Below are positions 34,042 to 43,291 of a stretch of DNA of 64,000 nucleotides, piece after piece (the stretch's first letter is position 1; each line of letters starts with the position of its first letter). The notes below the pieces were generated by a model that saw only the letters and a program-made list of their open reading frames with translations, ran no database searches and was not told the DNA's origin. The stretch is from the NCBI GenBank assembly GCA_041691315.1, contig JBEPUW010000013.1, positions 22,255 through 86,254 of the forward strand, read 5' to 3'. This stretch comes from Poindextera sp041691315. Lineage in GTDB: Bacteria; Pseudomonadota; Alphaproteobacteria; Caulobacterales; Caulobacteraceae. The translations under genes were made by a program, and so were the position numbers.

Positions 34042-35010
34042 ATGACCGACCCGCTCGCCAACGGCGACTTCGTCATCGGCCCGGACTATGCGCCGGCGCC
34101 GGAGCTGGCGGTTCAGCCGGGCGCGCCGGCCGGGGTCGTGCACGCCTTCACCCTGGAATCGCGCGACAGCCGGCTCTATCCGGGCATCCGGCGGCTGGAA
34201 AACGAGGTCACCCGACGCCGCGACGCCTTCGGCAATCGCATCGCCGCCGAGGATCACGAACAGTCTACGCCAGGACCTTATACGCGGACGGTGTGGGTCT
34301 ATGTGCCGGCGCAGTACAGGCCCGGGACGCCCGCGCCGTTCATCATGGCCCAGGACGGCTACCTGTATCTGAACCGCCTGCCGCGGGTGCTGGACAGCCT
34401 GATCGCCGCCGGGCGCGTCCCGCCGATGATCGCCATCATGGTCGACAACGGCGGCGGCGACGCCCAGGGCTCGCAGCGCGGGCTGGAATACGACACCCTC
34501 TCGGGGCTCTACAGCGACTTCATCGAAACCGAACTGCTGCCGCGGGTCGCGGCCGAGACCGGCGTCGCCCTCAGCGACGACCCGGATGCGCGCGCCGTCA
34601 TGGGCGTGAGTTCCGGCGCCGCCTGCGCCTTCACCATGGCCTGGGTCCACCCCGAGCGGTATCGCCGCGTCCTCTCCTACTCGGGCACCTATGTGAACCA
34701 GCAGTCGCCGCCCAACCCAGAGACGCCACGCGGCGCATGGGAGTATCACGCGACGCTGGTCCCACAGGCCGAGCGCAAGCCGCTGCGGATTTGGCTGGAA
34801 GTCGGCGAAAAGGACCTGCACCCCGACGACCCGGAAGAGACCTGGCACAACTGGCCCCTGGCCAACCAGCGCATGGCCGCCGCCCTCGCCGCCAAGGGCT
34901 ATCCCTACCGCTTCACCTTCTCCCGCGACGGCCGCCACGCCGACCCTCGCGTGCTGGAACAGACCCTGCCGGCGGCGCTGGAATGGCTCTGGCAGGACTA
35001 TCCGCGCTGA
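34042..35010 (+). CDS. Putative esterase (alpha/beta hydrolase, Fes/esterase-D type)
   Basis: A 322-aa alpha/beta hydrolase with VWVYVPAQY, the nucleophile elbow G-V-S-S-G (VMGVSSGAAC), a downstream EVGEKDLHP (Asp candidate) and SRDGRHADPRV (His of the triad), as in enterochelin-esterase-like hydrolases. There is no signal peptide. It is directly downstream of the BVMO (13 bp), so a BVMO-esterase pair cleaving ketones to alcohol plus acid is plausible. Confidence 0.82.
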   Translation: MTDPLANGDFVIGPDYAPAPELAVQPGAPAGVVHAFTLESRDSRLYPGIRRLENEVTRRRDAFGNRIAAEDHEQSTPGPYTRTVWVYVPAQYRPGTPAPFIMAQDGYLYLNRLPRVLDSLIAAGRVPPMIAIMVDNGGGDAQGSQRGLEYDTLSGLYSDFIETELLPRVAAETGVALSDDPDARAVMGVSSGAACAFTMAWVHPERYRRVLSYSGTYVNQQSPPNPETPRGAWEYHATLVPQAERKPLRIWLEVGEKDLHPDDPEETWHNWPLANQRMAAALAAKGYPYRFTFSRDGRHADPRVLEQTLPAALEWLWQDYPR

Positions 35011-35057
35011 GCCATGGCTGCGATAAGCGGCGCGATTGAACCCGCAAACCGAACAAA

Positions 35058-36059
35058 GTGACGCAATACCAATCCCATAGGCTCTCTATCGCCCCGATGA
35101 TGGACTGGACCGACCGGCATTGCCGGCGGCTGCATCGGTCGCTGTCGGGCCGCGCGCTGCTCTATACCGAGATGCTGACGGCGCAGGCGGTGATGCATGG
35201 GGATCGGGCCAAGCTCTTGGGCGGCGACGCGGCGGATGGGCCTGTAGCGCTGCAGCTGGGCGGAGCGGACCCCGTGCAGGTGGCGGAAGCGGCGCGGATC
35301 GGGGAGGGGTTCGGCTATGCCGAGATCAACCTCAATGTCGGCTGTCCGTCCGATCGGGTGCAGAGCGGGCGGTTCGGCGCCTGCCTGATGCGCGAGCCCG
35401 CGCTGGTGGCGGCGTGCATGGCCGAGGTCATGGCCGCCGTGGGCGTGCCGGCGACGGTCAAGTGCCGGCTCGGGGTGGATGACCAGGAGCCGGAGGAGGG
35501 CCTGTTCCGCCTGGTCGAACTGTGCGCCGCCGCCGGGGTGACCACCTTTGTCGTGCATGCGCGCAAGGCCTGGCTGCAGGGGCTGTCGCCGAAGCAGAAC
35601 CGGGACATCCCGCCGCTCGACTATGGCCTGGTCTACCGGCTGAAGGCCGAGCGCCCGGACCTGACCGTGGTGATCAACGGCGGCATCGGCTCGCTGGAGG
35701 AGGCGGAGGCGCATCTGAAGCAAGTCGATGGCGTCATGCTGGGCCGCGCAGCCTATCACGAGCCCGGCCTGCTGGGCGCGGTCGATCGGCGCTTCTTCGA
35801 TCCGGCGGCGCTCGAGGTGGATGGGTTCGAGGCGGTGGCGCGCTACCGGGCGCACATGGCGCGCGAACTGGAGCGCGGGACCAGCCTGCACACCCTGATC
35901 CGGCCGATGCTGGGGCTGTTCCATGGCGCCCCGGGCGCGCGGGCCTGGCGGCGGATCCTGACGGTGGAATCGACGGTGAAGGGGGCGGAGCTGGCGGTGG
36001 TCGACCGCGCCCTGGAGGCGTTGCGGACCGCGGCGGAGCGGCGGCTGGAGCTGGCTTAG
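35058..36059 (+). CDS. dusA: tRNA-dihydrouridine synthase A
   Basis: A 333-aa FMN enzyme with SIAPMMDWTDRHCR, EINLNVGCPSDRVQSGRFGACLM (catalytic Cys in NVGCPSD..G.FGACLM), VKCRLGVDD, VVHARKAWLQGLSPKQNR and INGGI/MLGRAAYH. It reduces U20/U20a in tRNAs. The start is GTG 35058. It converges on the aspartic protease gene, overlapping by 4 bp. Confidence 0.95.
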   Translation: MTQYQSHRLSIAPMMDWTDRHCRRLHRSLSGRALLYTEMLTAQAVMHGDRAKLLGGDAADGPVALQLGGADPVQVAEAARIGEGFGYAEINLNVGCPSDRVQSGRFGACLMREPALVAACMAEVMAAVGVPATVKCRLGVDDQEPEEGLFRLVELCAAAGVTTFVVHARKAWLQGLSPKQNRDIPPLDYGLVYRLKAERPDLTVVINGGIGSLEEAEAHLKQVDGVMLGRAAYHEPGLLGAVDRRFFDPAALEVDGFEAVARYRAHMARELERGTSLHTLIRPMLGLFHGAPGARAWRRILTVESTVKGAELAVVDRALEALRTAAERRLELA

Positions 36060-36580
36060 GGTCGCAGGATCAGGGCCGACCTGGTCGCCTCGAACTGGCT
36101 CAGCCGGCCGAGATAGGTCATGCCGAGCAAGGACTGTTTAAGCCCGCTCTCGATCACATAGGCGTCGACATTGTCGACCTCGGCGCCGGCCACGGCGACG
36201 GTGTTGAGCTTGACCTCGGCGGCCCGCGCCTGGCCGCTGGCGGTGGTGACGCTGAAGGCATAGTTCAGGGTCTTGGGGTCGAAGCCCAGCCTGAGGGCGT
36301 CATCGGGGGTCAGGGCCACGGCGCTGGCGCCGGTATCGACCAGGAAGCGCACCTCTTCGCCGTTGACCGCCGCCTCGGCCCAATAGTGGCCGTCGTCCGA
36401 CTTGACGATCGAGGCGGGCTGGCCGACCGCCGGGGCGGTGTCGGCCTGCGGCGTCGCGATCTGGGCCTCGGCCTGGCGCAGCGGCGGGCCGGAATGGTCG
36501 TGCGACAGCGAGATCACCGCCTCGGCGCTGGCCGCGGCGGAGACCGCGCCGATCAGAGCGATCGCGGCCAGCCTCAACAT
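36056..36580 (-). CDS. Retropepsin-like aspartic protease family protein
   Basis: A 174-aa protein with a signal peptide or membrane anchor (MLRLAAIALIGAVSAAASAEA) and a single retropepsin domain: VRFLVDTGASAVALTPDDA (D-T-G active site), then LLGMTYLGRLSQFE (the L-L-G-M-xx-L hallmark of TIGR02281). Such proteins work as dimers, probably in the periplasm. An alternative ATG lies at 36598, but 36580 places the signal peptide at the very start. Confidence 0.85.
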   Translation of the reverse strand: MLRLAAIALIGAVSAAASAEAVISLSHDHSGPPLRQAEAQIATPQADTAPAVGQPASIVKSDDGHYWAEAAVNGEEVRFLVDTGASAVALTPDDALRLGFDPKTLNYAFSVTTASGQARAAEVKLNTVAVAGAEVDNVDAYVIESGLKQSLLGMTYLGRLSQFEATRSALILRP

Positions 36581-36697
36581 AGTCCGACACCCCGCCATAA
36601 TGGCTTTGTCAGGCCGTTTCTCGGCCCCTTGGCGGCGACTATGCGCCGGGACCGGTTTGCAACCGGTGAATCAGGGGCGATAGTTGGTCTGACGCCC

Positions 36698-37255
36698 ATG
36701 CCACACCTCCGCCGCATCGAAGGCTACGCCATCGTTTCCGAAGACGGCATGCTCGCCAACGCCGCCGGGATCATGCCGGATTCGCTCAAGTTCGAGGCCG
36801 ACAAGCGCTTCTTCGAGCACGGTCTGGACGGCGTCGACGTGGTGATCCACGGCCGCCATTCACACGAGCACCAGCCGCATTCGGACCGGCGCAGCCGCCT
36901 GGCCGTTACGCGGACGGTCGCAGCGCTGGCCGCTGACCCGGACTATCCGAAAGCAATGTACTGGAACCCCGCCGGCGCGACTCTGGAGCAGGCTTTGGCG
37001 GCGCTCGGAATCCCTGAGGCCAGCATCGGCGTCGTCGGCGGCACGGAGGTGTTCGGGATGTTCCTGGACCTCTACGACGTCTTTCACCTGTCGCGAGCGC
37101 CAAACGTCAGGCTCCCGGGCGGGCGGCCGGCATTTGCCGATGTGCCGGCGCTGACGCCGGAAGCCGTGCTCATGCGCCATGGGATGGAGCCTGGCGAGCG
37201 CCAGATGCTCGATCAGGCTCTCGGCGTCAGCCTGGTCAGCTGGCGCCGCCCGTAG
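36698..37255 (+). CDS. Dihydrofolate reductase-like (RibD-C type) protein
   Basis: A 185-aa protein beginning MPHLRRIEGYAIVSEDGMLANA, with VDVVIHGRHSHE and a nucleotide-site GVVGGTEVFG. This is the DHFR/RibD C-terminal superfamily pattern. Substrate unknown: a pteridine or flavin precursor reductase is possible. The long frame running back to 35522 through dusA is not coding. The 3' end overlaps the convergent DUF1289 gene by 20 bp. Confidence 0.75.
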   Translation: MPHLRRIEGYAIVSEDGMLANAAGIMPDSLKFEADKRFFEHGLDGVDVVIHGRHSHEHQPHSDRRSRLAVTRTVAALAADPDYPKAMYWNPAGATLEQALAALGIPEASIGVVGGTEVFGMFLDLYDVFHLSRAPNVRLPGGRPAFADVPALTPEAVLMRHGMEPGERQMLDQALGVSLVSWRRP

Positions 37256-37475
37256 CAGGCGGGTTTTCCGTTCGGGCGCGGGTTTCGGCGCGGATCCGCT
37301 CGCCGCGGGCCGGCAGCGCCTGCATAATCTCGTCGCGCTCGGCGTCGGTCATGCGGCTCCAGCGGGCGATCTCGGGCAGGGTGCGATAGCAGCCGACGCA
37401 ATGGCGGCTGCGGCCGTCGACCATGCAGACCCGCAGGCAAGGGCTGGCGATGGGGGCTGGCGAGGTCGATACCAT
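37236..37475 (-). CDS. DUF1289 domain protein
   Basis: A 79-aa protein with four conserved cysteines: SPCLRVCMVD, then RHCVGCYRTLPEIARWSRMTDAER. This is a full match to the DUF1289 pattern. It probably binds zinc or a cluster; function unknown (YdhL-like, often beside Fe-S related genes). ATG 37475 was chosen as the only start near the domain. Confidence 0.88.
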   Translation of the reverse strand: MVSTSPAPIASPCLRVCMVDGRSRHCVGCYRTLPEIARWSRMTDAERDEIMQALPARGERIRAETRARTENPPATGGAS

Positions 37476-37571
37476 GCACGCCTTGTCGCTCGTTTGCCGC
37501 CCGTGCGGCAAGATGGAACGACCTGGCCAAGCGAGCTTTACAGTGTGCCCCGGGTGGACGACGAAACGCAG

Positions 37572-39035
37572 ATGACGACGGCGATCCTGCAACCGGGGAC
37601 GACCTGCTGGCGGATCGAGCGCGCGCATCGAGCTGCGTTCCTGGTCGACGGCCAGGACTATTTCGGCGCGGTTCGTCTGGCGTTGGCCAACGCGCGGCGC
37701 TCGGTGCTGCTGTTGGGCTGGAGCTTCGATCCGCGCACGCGATTGCAGCCGGACGGCATCGAGCGTGGCGATGAGGCGGACGGGATCGGCCAGGTGCTGC
37801 TGGAGTTGGCGCGCCTGCGGCCCGGCATCGACATCCGCGTGCTGATCTGGAAGTCGGCCCTGCCGATCGCCGCTTCGCAGGAGTTCTTTCCGCACCGGGC
37901 GCGGGCCTGGTTCACCGACACGCCGGTACATTTCCGGCTGGATGACGCCACGCCGCTGGCCGGCTGCCATCACCAGAAGGTGGTGGTGATCGACGACGCC
38001 GTCGCCTTTTGCGGCGGCGCCGATTTCGGCGTCGACCGCTGGGACAGCCCGGCTCACCTGGACGCCGATGCGCGCCGGTTCGATCCCACCTACAGCGCCC
38101 ACCCGCCCAGGCATGAGGTTGGGATGATGGTCGATGGCGCGGCCGCCCGCGCGCTCGGCGACCTGGCCCGCGAGCGCTGGCGTCACGCGACCGAAGAGGT
38201 GCTGACGCCGCCGCCGGCGCCCGACGCCGACCCCTGGCCCGAGGCGATCGCGCCGGACATCAGCGATATCGACGTCGCCATCGCGCGCACGGAGCCGATC
38301 TGGGCCGGGCGGCCGCTGGTCGACGAGTGGCGGCGGCTGACCCTGGCCTCGATCGCCGCGGCGCGGCGGACCATCTATCTGGAGAACCAGTATTTCACCT
38401 CGCCGGTGATCGCCGAGGCCATCGCCCGGCGGCTGGCCGAGCCGGAGGGGCCGGAGGTCGTCTTCATCTCCGCCGAACGCAGCCCCAGCTGGTTCGACCA
38501 GTTGACCATGGACCGCACGCGCAGCCTTGTATTGCGCCGGCTGAGCCGGGCCGACGTCTTCGGGCGCTTCCGGGCCTATCATGCCGACACCAGCAGCGGC
38601 GGGCCGATCATCATCCACGCCAAGCTGGCCATCACAGACGACAGTCTGGCGCGGATCGGTTCGGCCAACCTCAACAACCGCTCGAGCGAACTCGACACCG
38701 AGTGCGAACTGGCCATCGAGGCGTCGGATGACGCCACGGCGGCGGCCATCGCGCGCCTGCGCAACCGGCTGGTCGGCCACTATCTCGGCCGTACGGCGGG
38801 CGATGTCGCCACCGCGATCGAGCGGCATGGCGGCCTGATCGGGGCGATCGATGCGCTGAACCGGCATGGCCGGCTGAAGCCGATCACACCTTTGAAGATG
38901 GGCGCCTTCACCAGCCTGATCGCCGCCTATCACCTCGGCGATCCGATCGGCGCCTATGACGCGTGGCGGCCGCTGCGGCGCAAGCGGACCCTGGCGCTGG
39001 AGGTGCAGGCCGTGGCGCGGGGCGACGCGTTCTAA
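37572..39035 (+). CDS. Phospholipase D-like / cardiolipin synthase family protein
   Basis: A 487-aa protein with two HKD motifs: HHQKVVVIDDAVAFCGGADFG (about 133-153) and HAKLAITDDSLARIGSANLNNRS (about 345-367). It hydrolyses or transfers phosphodiesters, probably on membrane phospholipids, although no N-terminal TM segment is seen. The C-terminal 80 residues form a helical extension. I used ATG 37572; an in-frame GTG lies at 37554. It converges on an EEP-family gene (4-bp overlap). Such PLD/EEP pairs occur together in proteobacteria. Confidence 0.88.
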   Translation: MTTAILQPGTTCWRIERAHRAAFLVDGQDYFGAVRLALANARRSVLLLGWSFDPRTRLQPDGIERGDEADGIGQVLLELARLRPGIDIRVLIWKSALPIAASQEFFPHRARAWFTDTPVHFRLDDATPLAGCHHQKVVVIDDAVAFCGGADFGVDRWDSPAHLDADARRFDPTYSAHPPRHEVGMMVDGAAARALGDLARERWRHATEEVLTPPPAPDADPWPEAIAPDISDIDVAIARTEPIWAGRPLVDEWRRLTLASIAAARRTIYLENQYFTSPVIAEAIARRLAEPEGPEVVFISAERSPSWFDQLTMDRTRSLVLRRLSRADVFGRFRAYHADTSSGGPIIIHAKLAITDDSLARIGSANLNNRSSELDTECELAIEASDDATAAAIARLRNRLVGHYLGRTAGDVATAIERHGGLIGAIDALNRHGRLKPITPLKMGAFTSLIAAYHLGDPIGAYDAWRPLRRKRTLALEVQAVARGDAF

Positions 39036-39766
39036 GGGATTAGCTCGAAGTCCATGACCAGCGGCAGGTGATCCGAGGCGATGCGGGTCAGCGGCACATA
39101 GGGCGCGGCGATGGCGGTCACGCGCACGTCCGGCGTCACGAACACATGGTCGATGCGCAGGATCGGAAAGGCGGATGGAAAGGTCGAGGTGCCGGCGTTG
39201 TTACGGACCAGCCTGCGCGCGTCGGTCAGCCTGGCCGCCAGGGTGCGATAGACGATCGAGGCGCGGGTAGCGTTGAAGTCGCCCAGCAGGATCGCCGGGT
39301 TGCGGCAGTCCTCGCAGGCCAGCCACTCCGGTCCGGCCAGGGTCGCGGCCTGGCGGCGCTGCTCGCGCGGCACCAGGCCCAGATGGGCGGTGACGATCTG
39401 CACCTCGACGCCGTTGATATCGACCGCGACCCAGAGCGCGCCGCGCGGTTCGACCTGCACCCGGGTTTTCAGGCCGGGCAAGGGGCCTGCCTTGACCAGC
39501 CGTTCCGGATAGGAGGTCAGGATGGCGTCGCCATACCGCTCTTCCTCGACCTGGAGCGCGGCGTGGAAATGGCAGGCCATGTCAAGGCCGCGAGCGATTT
39601 CGTGCGCCTGGTCCACTCCGCCGCTGCGGGCGCGGCCGACGTCGAGTTCCTGCAAGGCGACGATGTCCGGCTCGAAGGCGGCGATCACGCCGACGATGCG
39701 CCCGACGTCAAGCTGGCGGTCCGTGCCGATGCAGCCGTGGACGTTGTAGGTCAATATGCGGGGCAT
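39032..39766 (-). CDS. Endonuclease/exonuclease/phosphatase (EEP) family protein
   Basis: A 244-aa metal-dependent phosphoesterase with LTYNVHGCIGTD (Asn), DIVALQELDVG (catalytic Glu), VTAHLGL (His), LLGDFNAT (D-x-N) and RIASDHLPLV (catalytic Asp-His). No signal peptide. It could act on phospholipid head groups or nucleic acids. Its tail-to-tail overlap with the PLD gene hints at a shared phospholipid role. Confidence 0.87.
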   Translation of the reverse strand: MPRILTYNVHGCIGTDRQLDVGRIVGVIAAFEPDIVALQELDVGRARSGGVDQAHEIARGLDMACHFHAALQVEEERYGDAILTSYPERLVKAGPLPGLKTRVQVEPRGALWVAVDINGVEVQIVTAHLGLVPREQRRQAATLAGPEWLACEDCRNPAILLGDFNATRASIVYRTLAARLTDARRLVRNNAGTSTFPSAFPILRIDHVFVTPDVRVTAIAAPYVPLTRIASDHLPLVMDFELIP

Positions 39767-39849
39767 GACCGGCCTGAACTTGACGCAAACGTCATGATTG
39801 CACGCTCGCCCCTGGGCCTTATCATTGCAAACCGGCCTGGAGACGACCC

Positions 39850-41046
39850 ATGAACCTCGATTTTTCGCCCGAAGACCTCGCGTTTCGCGACGAGGTCCGC
39901 GCCTTCATTGACGAAAACTATCCTGCTCACCTGAAGGGAAAGCGCGTCAACGAGGACTCGTTCCAAAAGGAAGACTACACCGCCTGGCATCGGATCCTGG
40001 CGGAAAAGGGCTGGATCGCGCCGAGCTGGCCGAAGGAATTCGGCGGCACAGGCTGGACGCCGACCCAGAAGTACATCTGGTCGGAGGAGCAGGCGAGGGC
40101 CGACACCCTGGCCATCCTGCCGTTTGGGATCAGCATGGTCGCGCCGGTGATCTACACTTTCGGCACGCCGGAGCAGAAGGCGCGGTTCCTGCCGCCGACC
40201 TACAATGGCGATATCTGGTGGTGCCAGGGCTATTCCGAGCCGGGCGCCGGCTCCGACCTGGCCTCGCTGCGCACCCGGGCGGTGCGCGAGGGCGACCACT
40301 ATATCGTCAACGGCCAGAAGACCTGGACCACCTATGCGCAGAACGCCGACTGGGGCTTTTTCCTGGTCCGCACCGACCCGGACGTGAAGCCGCAGGCCGG
40401 CATCAGCTTTCTGCTCATCGACATGAAGTCGCCCGGCGTGACCGTGCGCCCGATCATCACGCTGGGCGGCGAGCATGAGGTGAACGACGTCTTCCTGGAC
40501 AATGTGAAGGTGCCGGTCGACCAGCGCATCTTCGAGGAAAACCAGGGCTGGACGGCGGCCAAGTTCCTGCTCGCCAACGAGCGCTCCGGCATCGCCGCAG
40601 TGGCCCGCTCTCGGCGCGGCATCGAGCAGGTGCGCGACATCGCCTCGACCGAGCTTGGCGACGACTCCGCGCCGCTGCTGAAGGACCCGCTGTTCAAGCG
40701 CAAGGTGGCCGAACTTGAGATCGACCTGATGGCGCTGGAATACACCGAGCTGCGCACGCTCGCGGCCGAAAGCGCCGGCAAGGGGCCGGGACCGGAGTCT
40801 TCGCTACTGAAGATCAAGGGCACCGAGATCCAGCAACGCGTGAACGAACTGGCGCTCGAAGCGGCAGGCCACTACGGCGCGCCGTATTTCCGCGGCTTTC
40901 CGGAAGGCGACAACCGCTATCCCATCGGCCCCGATTACGCCCACGACACCGCGCCGACCTATTTCAACGGCCGCAAAACCTCGATCTACGGCGGCTCCAA
41001 CGAAATCCAGCGCAACATCATCGCCAAGATGGTGCTGGGCCTATAG
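39850..41046 (+). CDS. Acyl-CoA dehydrogenase (3' end is the integration site)
   Basis: A 398-aa ACAD with WHRILAEKGWIAPSWPKEFGG, the FAD loop CQGYSEPGAGSDLASL, TWTTYAQ and the C-terminal YGGSNEIQRNIIAKMVLGL. The catalytic Glu position of the family lies in the YTEL..-containing helices, but I could not place it with certainty. It oxidises an acyl-CoA or sterol-type side chain. Its last codons (41006-41036) are duplicated at 59103-59133, so the terminal codons here were supplied by the integrated element. The natural partner, a second ACAD, now lies 18 kb away at 59836. Confidence 0.94.
   Translation: MNLDFSPEDLAFRDEVRAFIDENYPAHLKGKRVNEDSFQKEDYTAWHRILAEKGWIAPSWPKEFGGTGWTPTQKYIWSEEQARADTLAILPFGISMVAPVIYTFGTPEQKARFLPPTYNGDIWWCQGYSEPGAGSDLASLRTRAVREGDHYIVNGQKTWTTYAQNADWGFFLVRTDPDVKPQAGISFLLIDMKSPGVTVRPIITLGGEHEVNDVFLDNVKVPVDQRIFEENQGWTAAKFLLANERSGIAAVARSRRGIEQVRDIASTELGDDSAPLLKDPLFKRKVAELEIDLMALEYTELRTLAAESAGKGPGPESSLLKIKGTEIQQRVNELALEAAGHYGAPYFRGFPEGDNRYPIGPDYAHDTAPTYFNGRKTSIYGGSNEIQRNIIAKMVLGL
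41006..41036 (+). repeat. attL core, 31-bp direct repeat
   Basis: 31 bp at the end of the acyl-CoA dehydrogenase gene, identical to 59103-59133. It encodes QRNIIAKMVL in frame. It defines the left boundary of the integrated element. Confidence 0.9.
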
Positions 41047-41143
41047 CAGGGCGTTTCAGCCGTTTTCACCTGGGCCGGCTTCTCCTTGTGGATCAAGACT
41101 ATTGCGGTTCATGGCGTTTCAGGTGACATCAGCGAGTGCCGTC

Positions 41144-41156
41144 TTTTTGTGACCGG
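41144..41156 (+). promoter_or_regulatory. Possible integrase arm-type site (left)
   Basis: The 13-mer TTTTTGTGACCGG occurs here, 108 bp inside attL, and again at 59009-59021, 82 bp inside attR, in the same orientation. Such repeats near both ends of an element are expected for integrase arm binding. Confidence 0.45.
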
Positions 41157-41200
41157 GTTGGGACCAAACCCCGGGCAGGTCACAAGCTGGAGACCACCCG

Positions 41201-42622
41201 TTGCCCAAGCTGTCCGCCTTGCGCCTGACCGATGCCTTTTGCCGAGGGGCGAGACCCCAGGCCGGCAAGTCCTATCCGGACGCGGTTGAGCGCGGCCTCG
41301 AGCTGCGCGTGTCGGCTGCGGGGAAAAAGACCTGGACCTATCGATATCGGACGCTGGACGGGACACAGCGGCGGTTGCTGCTCGGCTCCTACTCAAGCGA
41401 TCCCATAGGGACCGTGTCAAACGCCTCGACCGGCAGCGAGAGCCCGGACTGCCTGGACCTGGAGGCCGCGCGGCGCGCCACCCGGAAGGCGAGGGCGGTC
41501 GTGGATGACGGCGGCGACCCTTCGGAGGTCCGCCAGCTGAAGCGGCAGCAGGCCAGGTCGGAGCCCATCCGCACGATGGATGACCTGGCCCAGTCGTACT
41601 TCGTGGCGACTGCCCGCGGCAGCTACCTGCCCCGGGGACGAAAGAAGCGGGCGTCGAGCCTGAACAACGAGAGAGACGTCTACCGGGTCCACATCAAGCC
41701 CAGCTTGGGCAGCGCGCGGCTTGAGATGGTAACCCTTCCCATGGTGCGGCATGCCCTTGAGCAGATGTTGGACAGGGGGATCACGTCGCAGGCCAACAAG
41801 GCGCAAGCGATTATCCGCCAGATGCTTACCTACGCCGTCAACGCGATCGGCCGCCTGCCGGTCAATCCGCTTATCGGCATGGGGCGGGTAGCGCCAGAGA
41901 AGCCCAGGGCGCGTGTCTATACCGACGCTGAACTGCGGGCCATCTGGACTGGCCTGAGCGATCCGGAGGCCCTGAGGATCCCGGCCGAGAGCGCCGCGGC
42001 TCGCCGGGATGGCTCAAAGGTCCAGATCGGGGCCTCGATGCGCCTTCTGATCCAGCTCGCGTTGGTCCTGCTGCAGCGCCGCAACGAGATCGCCGGCATG
42101 TGCGTGGCCGAACTCGATTTGGAGCACGGCGTCTGGATCATCCCCGAGGAGCGGATGAAGACCCGGCGGCCTCATGCTGTGCCCCTGCCGCCGCGCGCCG
42201 TCGAGCTGATCAAGGAAGCGCTGGCGCTCAATGAAGGACGGGCGCGAGCCAGCAATGCCCTGGTGTTTCAGAGCCGGCTGGACGCTGAAAAGTGCATCAA
42301 CGGCGCGGCGGTCAGCAGCGCGCTCGGCCGGTTGCTCTTGGCGCTCGGGATCAAGAACGGGACCCTGCACGACCTGAGGCGGACAGGCTCCACAGTTATG
42401 ACCAGCGAGCGCTTGAGCATAAGTCCGTTCATCCGGTCCAAGGTACTCGGCCACGTTGATGGCGGCGGCGGCGCGTCCGTCTCGGCGGTGCACTACGACG
42501 CCAATTCCTACATCGCCGAGAAGCGCCGGGCGCTGGAGGCGTGGGAAGGGCTGTTGCTGGAGATCGTCGGCGAGCGAGGGCGGCCCGATAACGTACGGGC
42601 TATTCGAACAGGAGGCACCTGA
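41201..42622 (+). CDS. int: Tyrosine-type site-specific integrase (P4/DUF4102 type)
   Basis: A 473-aa integrase. The N-terminal arm-binding domain (about 1-90; TWTYRYRTLDG..RRLLLGSY) is followed by a core-binding SAM-like domain (about 125-225) and the catalytic domain. Catalytic residues by pattern are Arg about 292 (LLQRRNEIAGM), His390/Arg393 (HDLRR), His418 (LGHVDGG) and Tyr432 (VHYDANSY). The TTG start at 41201 is preceded by GGAG at 41189. It lies directly beside attL, so it should recombine the 31-bp site in the acyl-CoA dehydrogenase gene. Confidence 0.95.
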   Translation: MPKLSALRLTDAFCRGARPQAGKSYPDAVERGLELRVSAAGKKTWTYRYRTLDGTQRRLLLGSYSSDPIGTVSNASTGSESPDCLDLEAARRATRKARAVVDDGGDPSEVRQLKRQQARSEPIRTMDDLAQSYFVATARGSYLPRGRKKRASSLNNERDVYRVHIKPSLGSARLEMVTLPMVRHALEQMLDRGITSQANKAQAIIRQMLTYAVNAIGRLPVNPLIGMGRVAPEKPRARVYTDAELRAIWTGLSDPEALRIPAESAAARRDGSKVQIGASMRLLIQLALVLLQRRNEIAGMCVAELDLEHGVWIIPEERMKTRRPHAVPLPPRAVELIKEALALNEGRARASNALVFQSRLDAEKCINGAAVSSALGRLLLALGIKNGTLHDLRRTGSTVMTSERLSISPFIRSKVLGHVDGGGGASVSAVHYDANSYIAEKRRALEAWEGLLLEIVGERGRPDNVRAIRTGGT

Positions 42623-42795
42623 GGGCCATGTGGAAATGACATCGCTCGGATCGATCTCAGCCCTCGCGCCGCCGGCGGGCGGCGGGCGGTCTGCTCGCCG
42701 TATGCTGAGGTTGCTGGCCATCGCTGCCGGTCCTGGCGTTTGGTTGCACGGCCAAAAGCCCACCGCCGGCCGCGCCGGACATCGTCGCCGAATGC

Positions 42796-43167
42796 GTGCC
42801 GGCGAACCTATCGCTTCCCGATTTGCACAAGATCGCGCTCACCAATGCATCCGTCGCCGATCGGGGGCAGGCGTTGCGATCGGCGGCGCAGCAGTGCGTG
42901 GGTTTCTATAGCGCCAAACTTGCGGTGAGCGATGACGGCGCAGAACCCGTTGCCGAGGCCGTCGCAGCCCTCTGCGATGACGTGATCAGGTGGGCCGACG
43001 CCGAGACGGGACGCCAAGCCGCCATGCCATCCGACGAGGAGTCTCTGAGGCCCTACATCAGCGAGGCGCGCGCTCAGATTGTGGAGTCCCGCGCCTGCTT
43101 CAAGCGTGGTCGCGGATGGCTGGAAGGCACGCCCTTTGGCGACGAACTCAACAAAGCCGCCGGCTAA
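42796..43167 (+). CDS. Probable lipoprotein whose signal peptide is frameshifted
   Basis: The 123-aa frame from GTG 42796 (ANLSLPDLHKIALTN..) has no good RBS. Reading back, the same frame gives LPVLAFGCTAKSPPP, a convincing lipobox (L-A-F-G-C), but it has no start codon before the stop at 42706. In the next frame ATG 42702 gives MLRLLAI. Removing one base near 42723 joins them into MLRLLAILPVLAFGC, a normal lipoprotein signal. So this is either a pseudogene by a 1-nt insertion or a sequencing error. The mature part is helical with Cys residues (AALCDDV, ACFKRG). Function unknown. Confidence 0.6.
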   Translation: MPANLSLPDLHKIALTNASVADRGQALRSAAQQCVGFYSAKLAVSDDGAEPVAEAVAALCDDVIRWADAETGRQAAMPSDEESLRPYISEARAQIVESRACFKRGRGWLEGTPFGDELNKAAG

Positions 43168-43291
43168 ATACCATAGCGCTGGGCTCTGCGAGCCTTCGCG
43201 AACTGGGTTTGCCATTATCCACCGTTTGTTTATTGGCCGCCATGCTGCGGAGGCGTTGACGACCACGCTCGCGCGGCCCTAGCGTGGTCGT

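Noticed and set aside
35522..37255. 577-codon open frame on the + strand running through the end of dusA
   Set aside because: It reads out of frame with dusA and only its last 185 codons have family features. It is a GC-driven shadow; only the DHFR-like part was kept.
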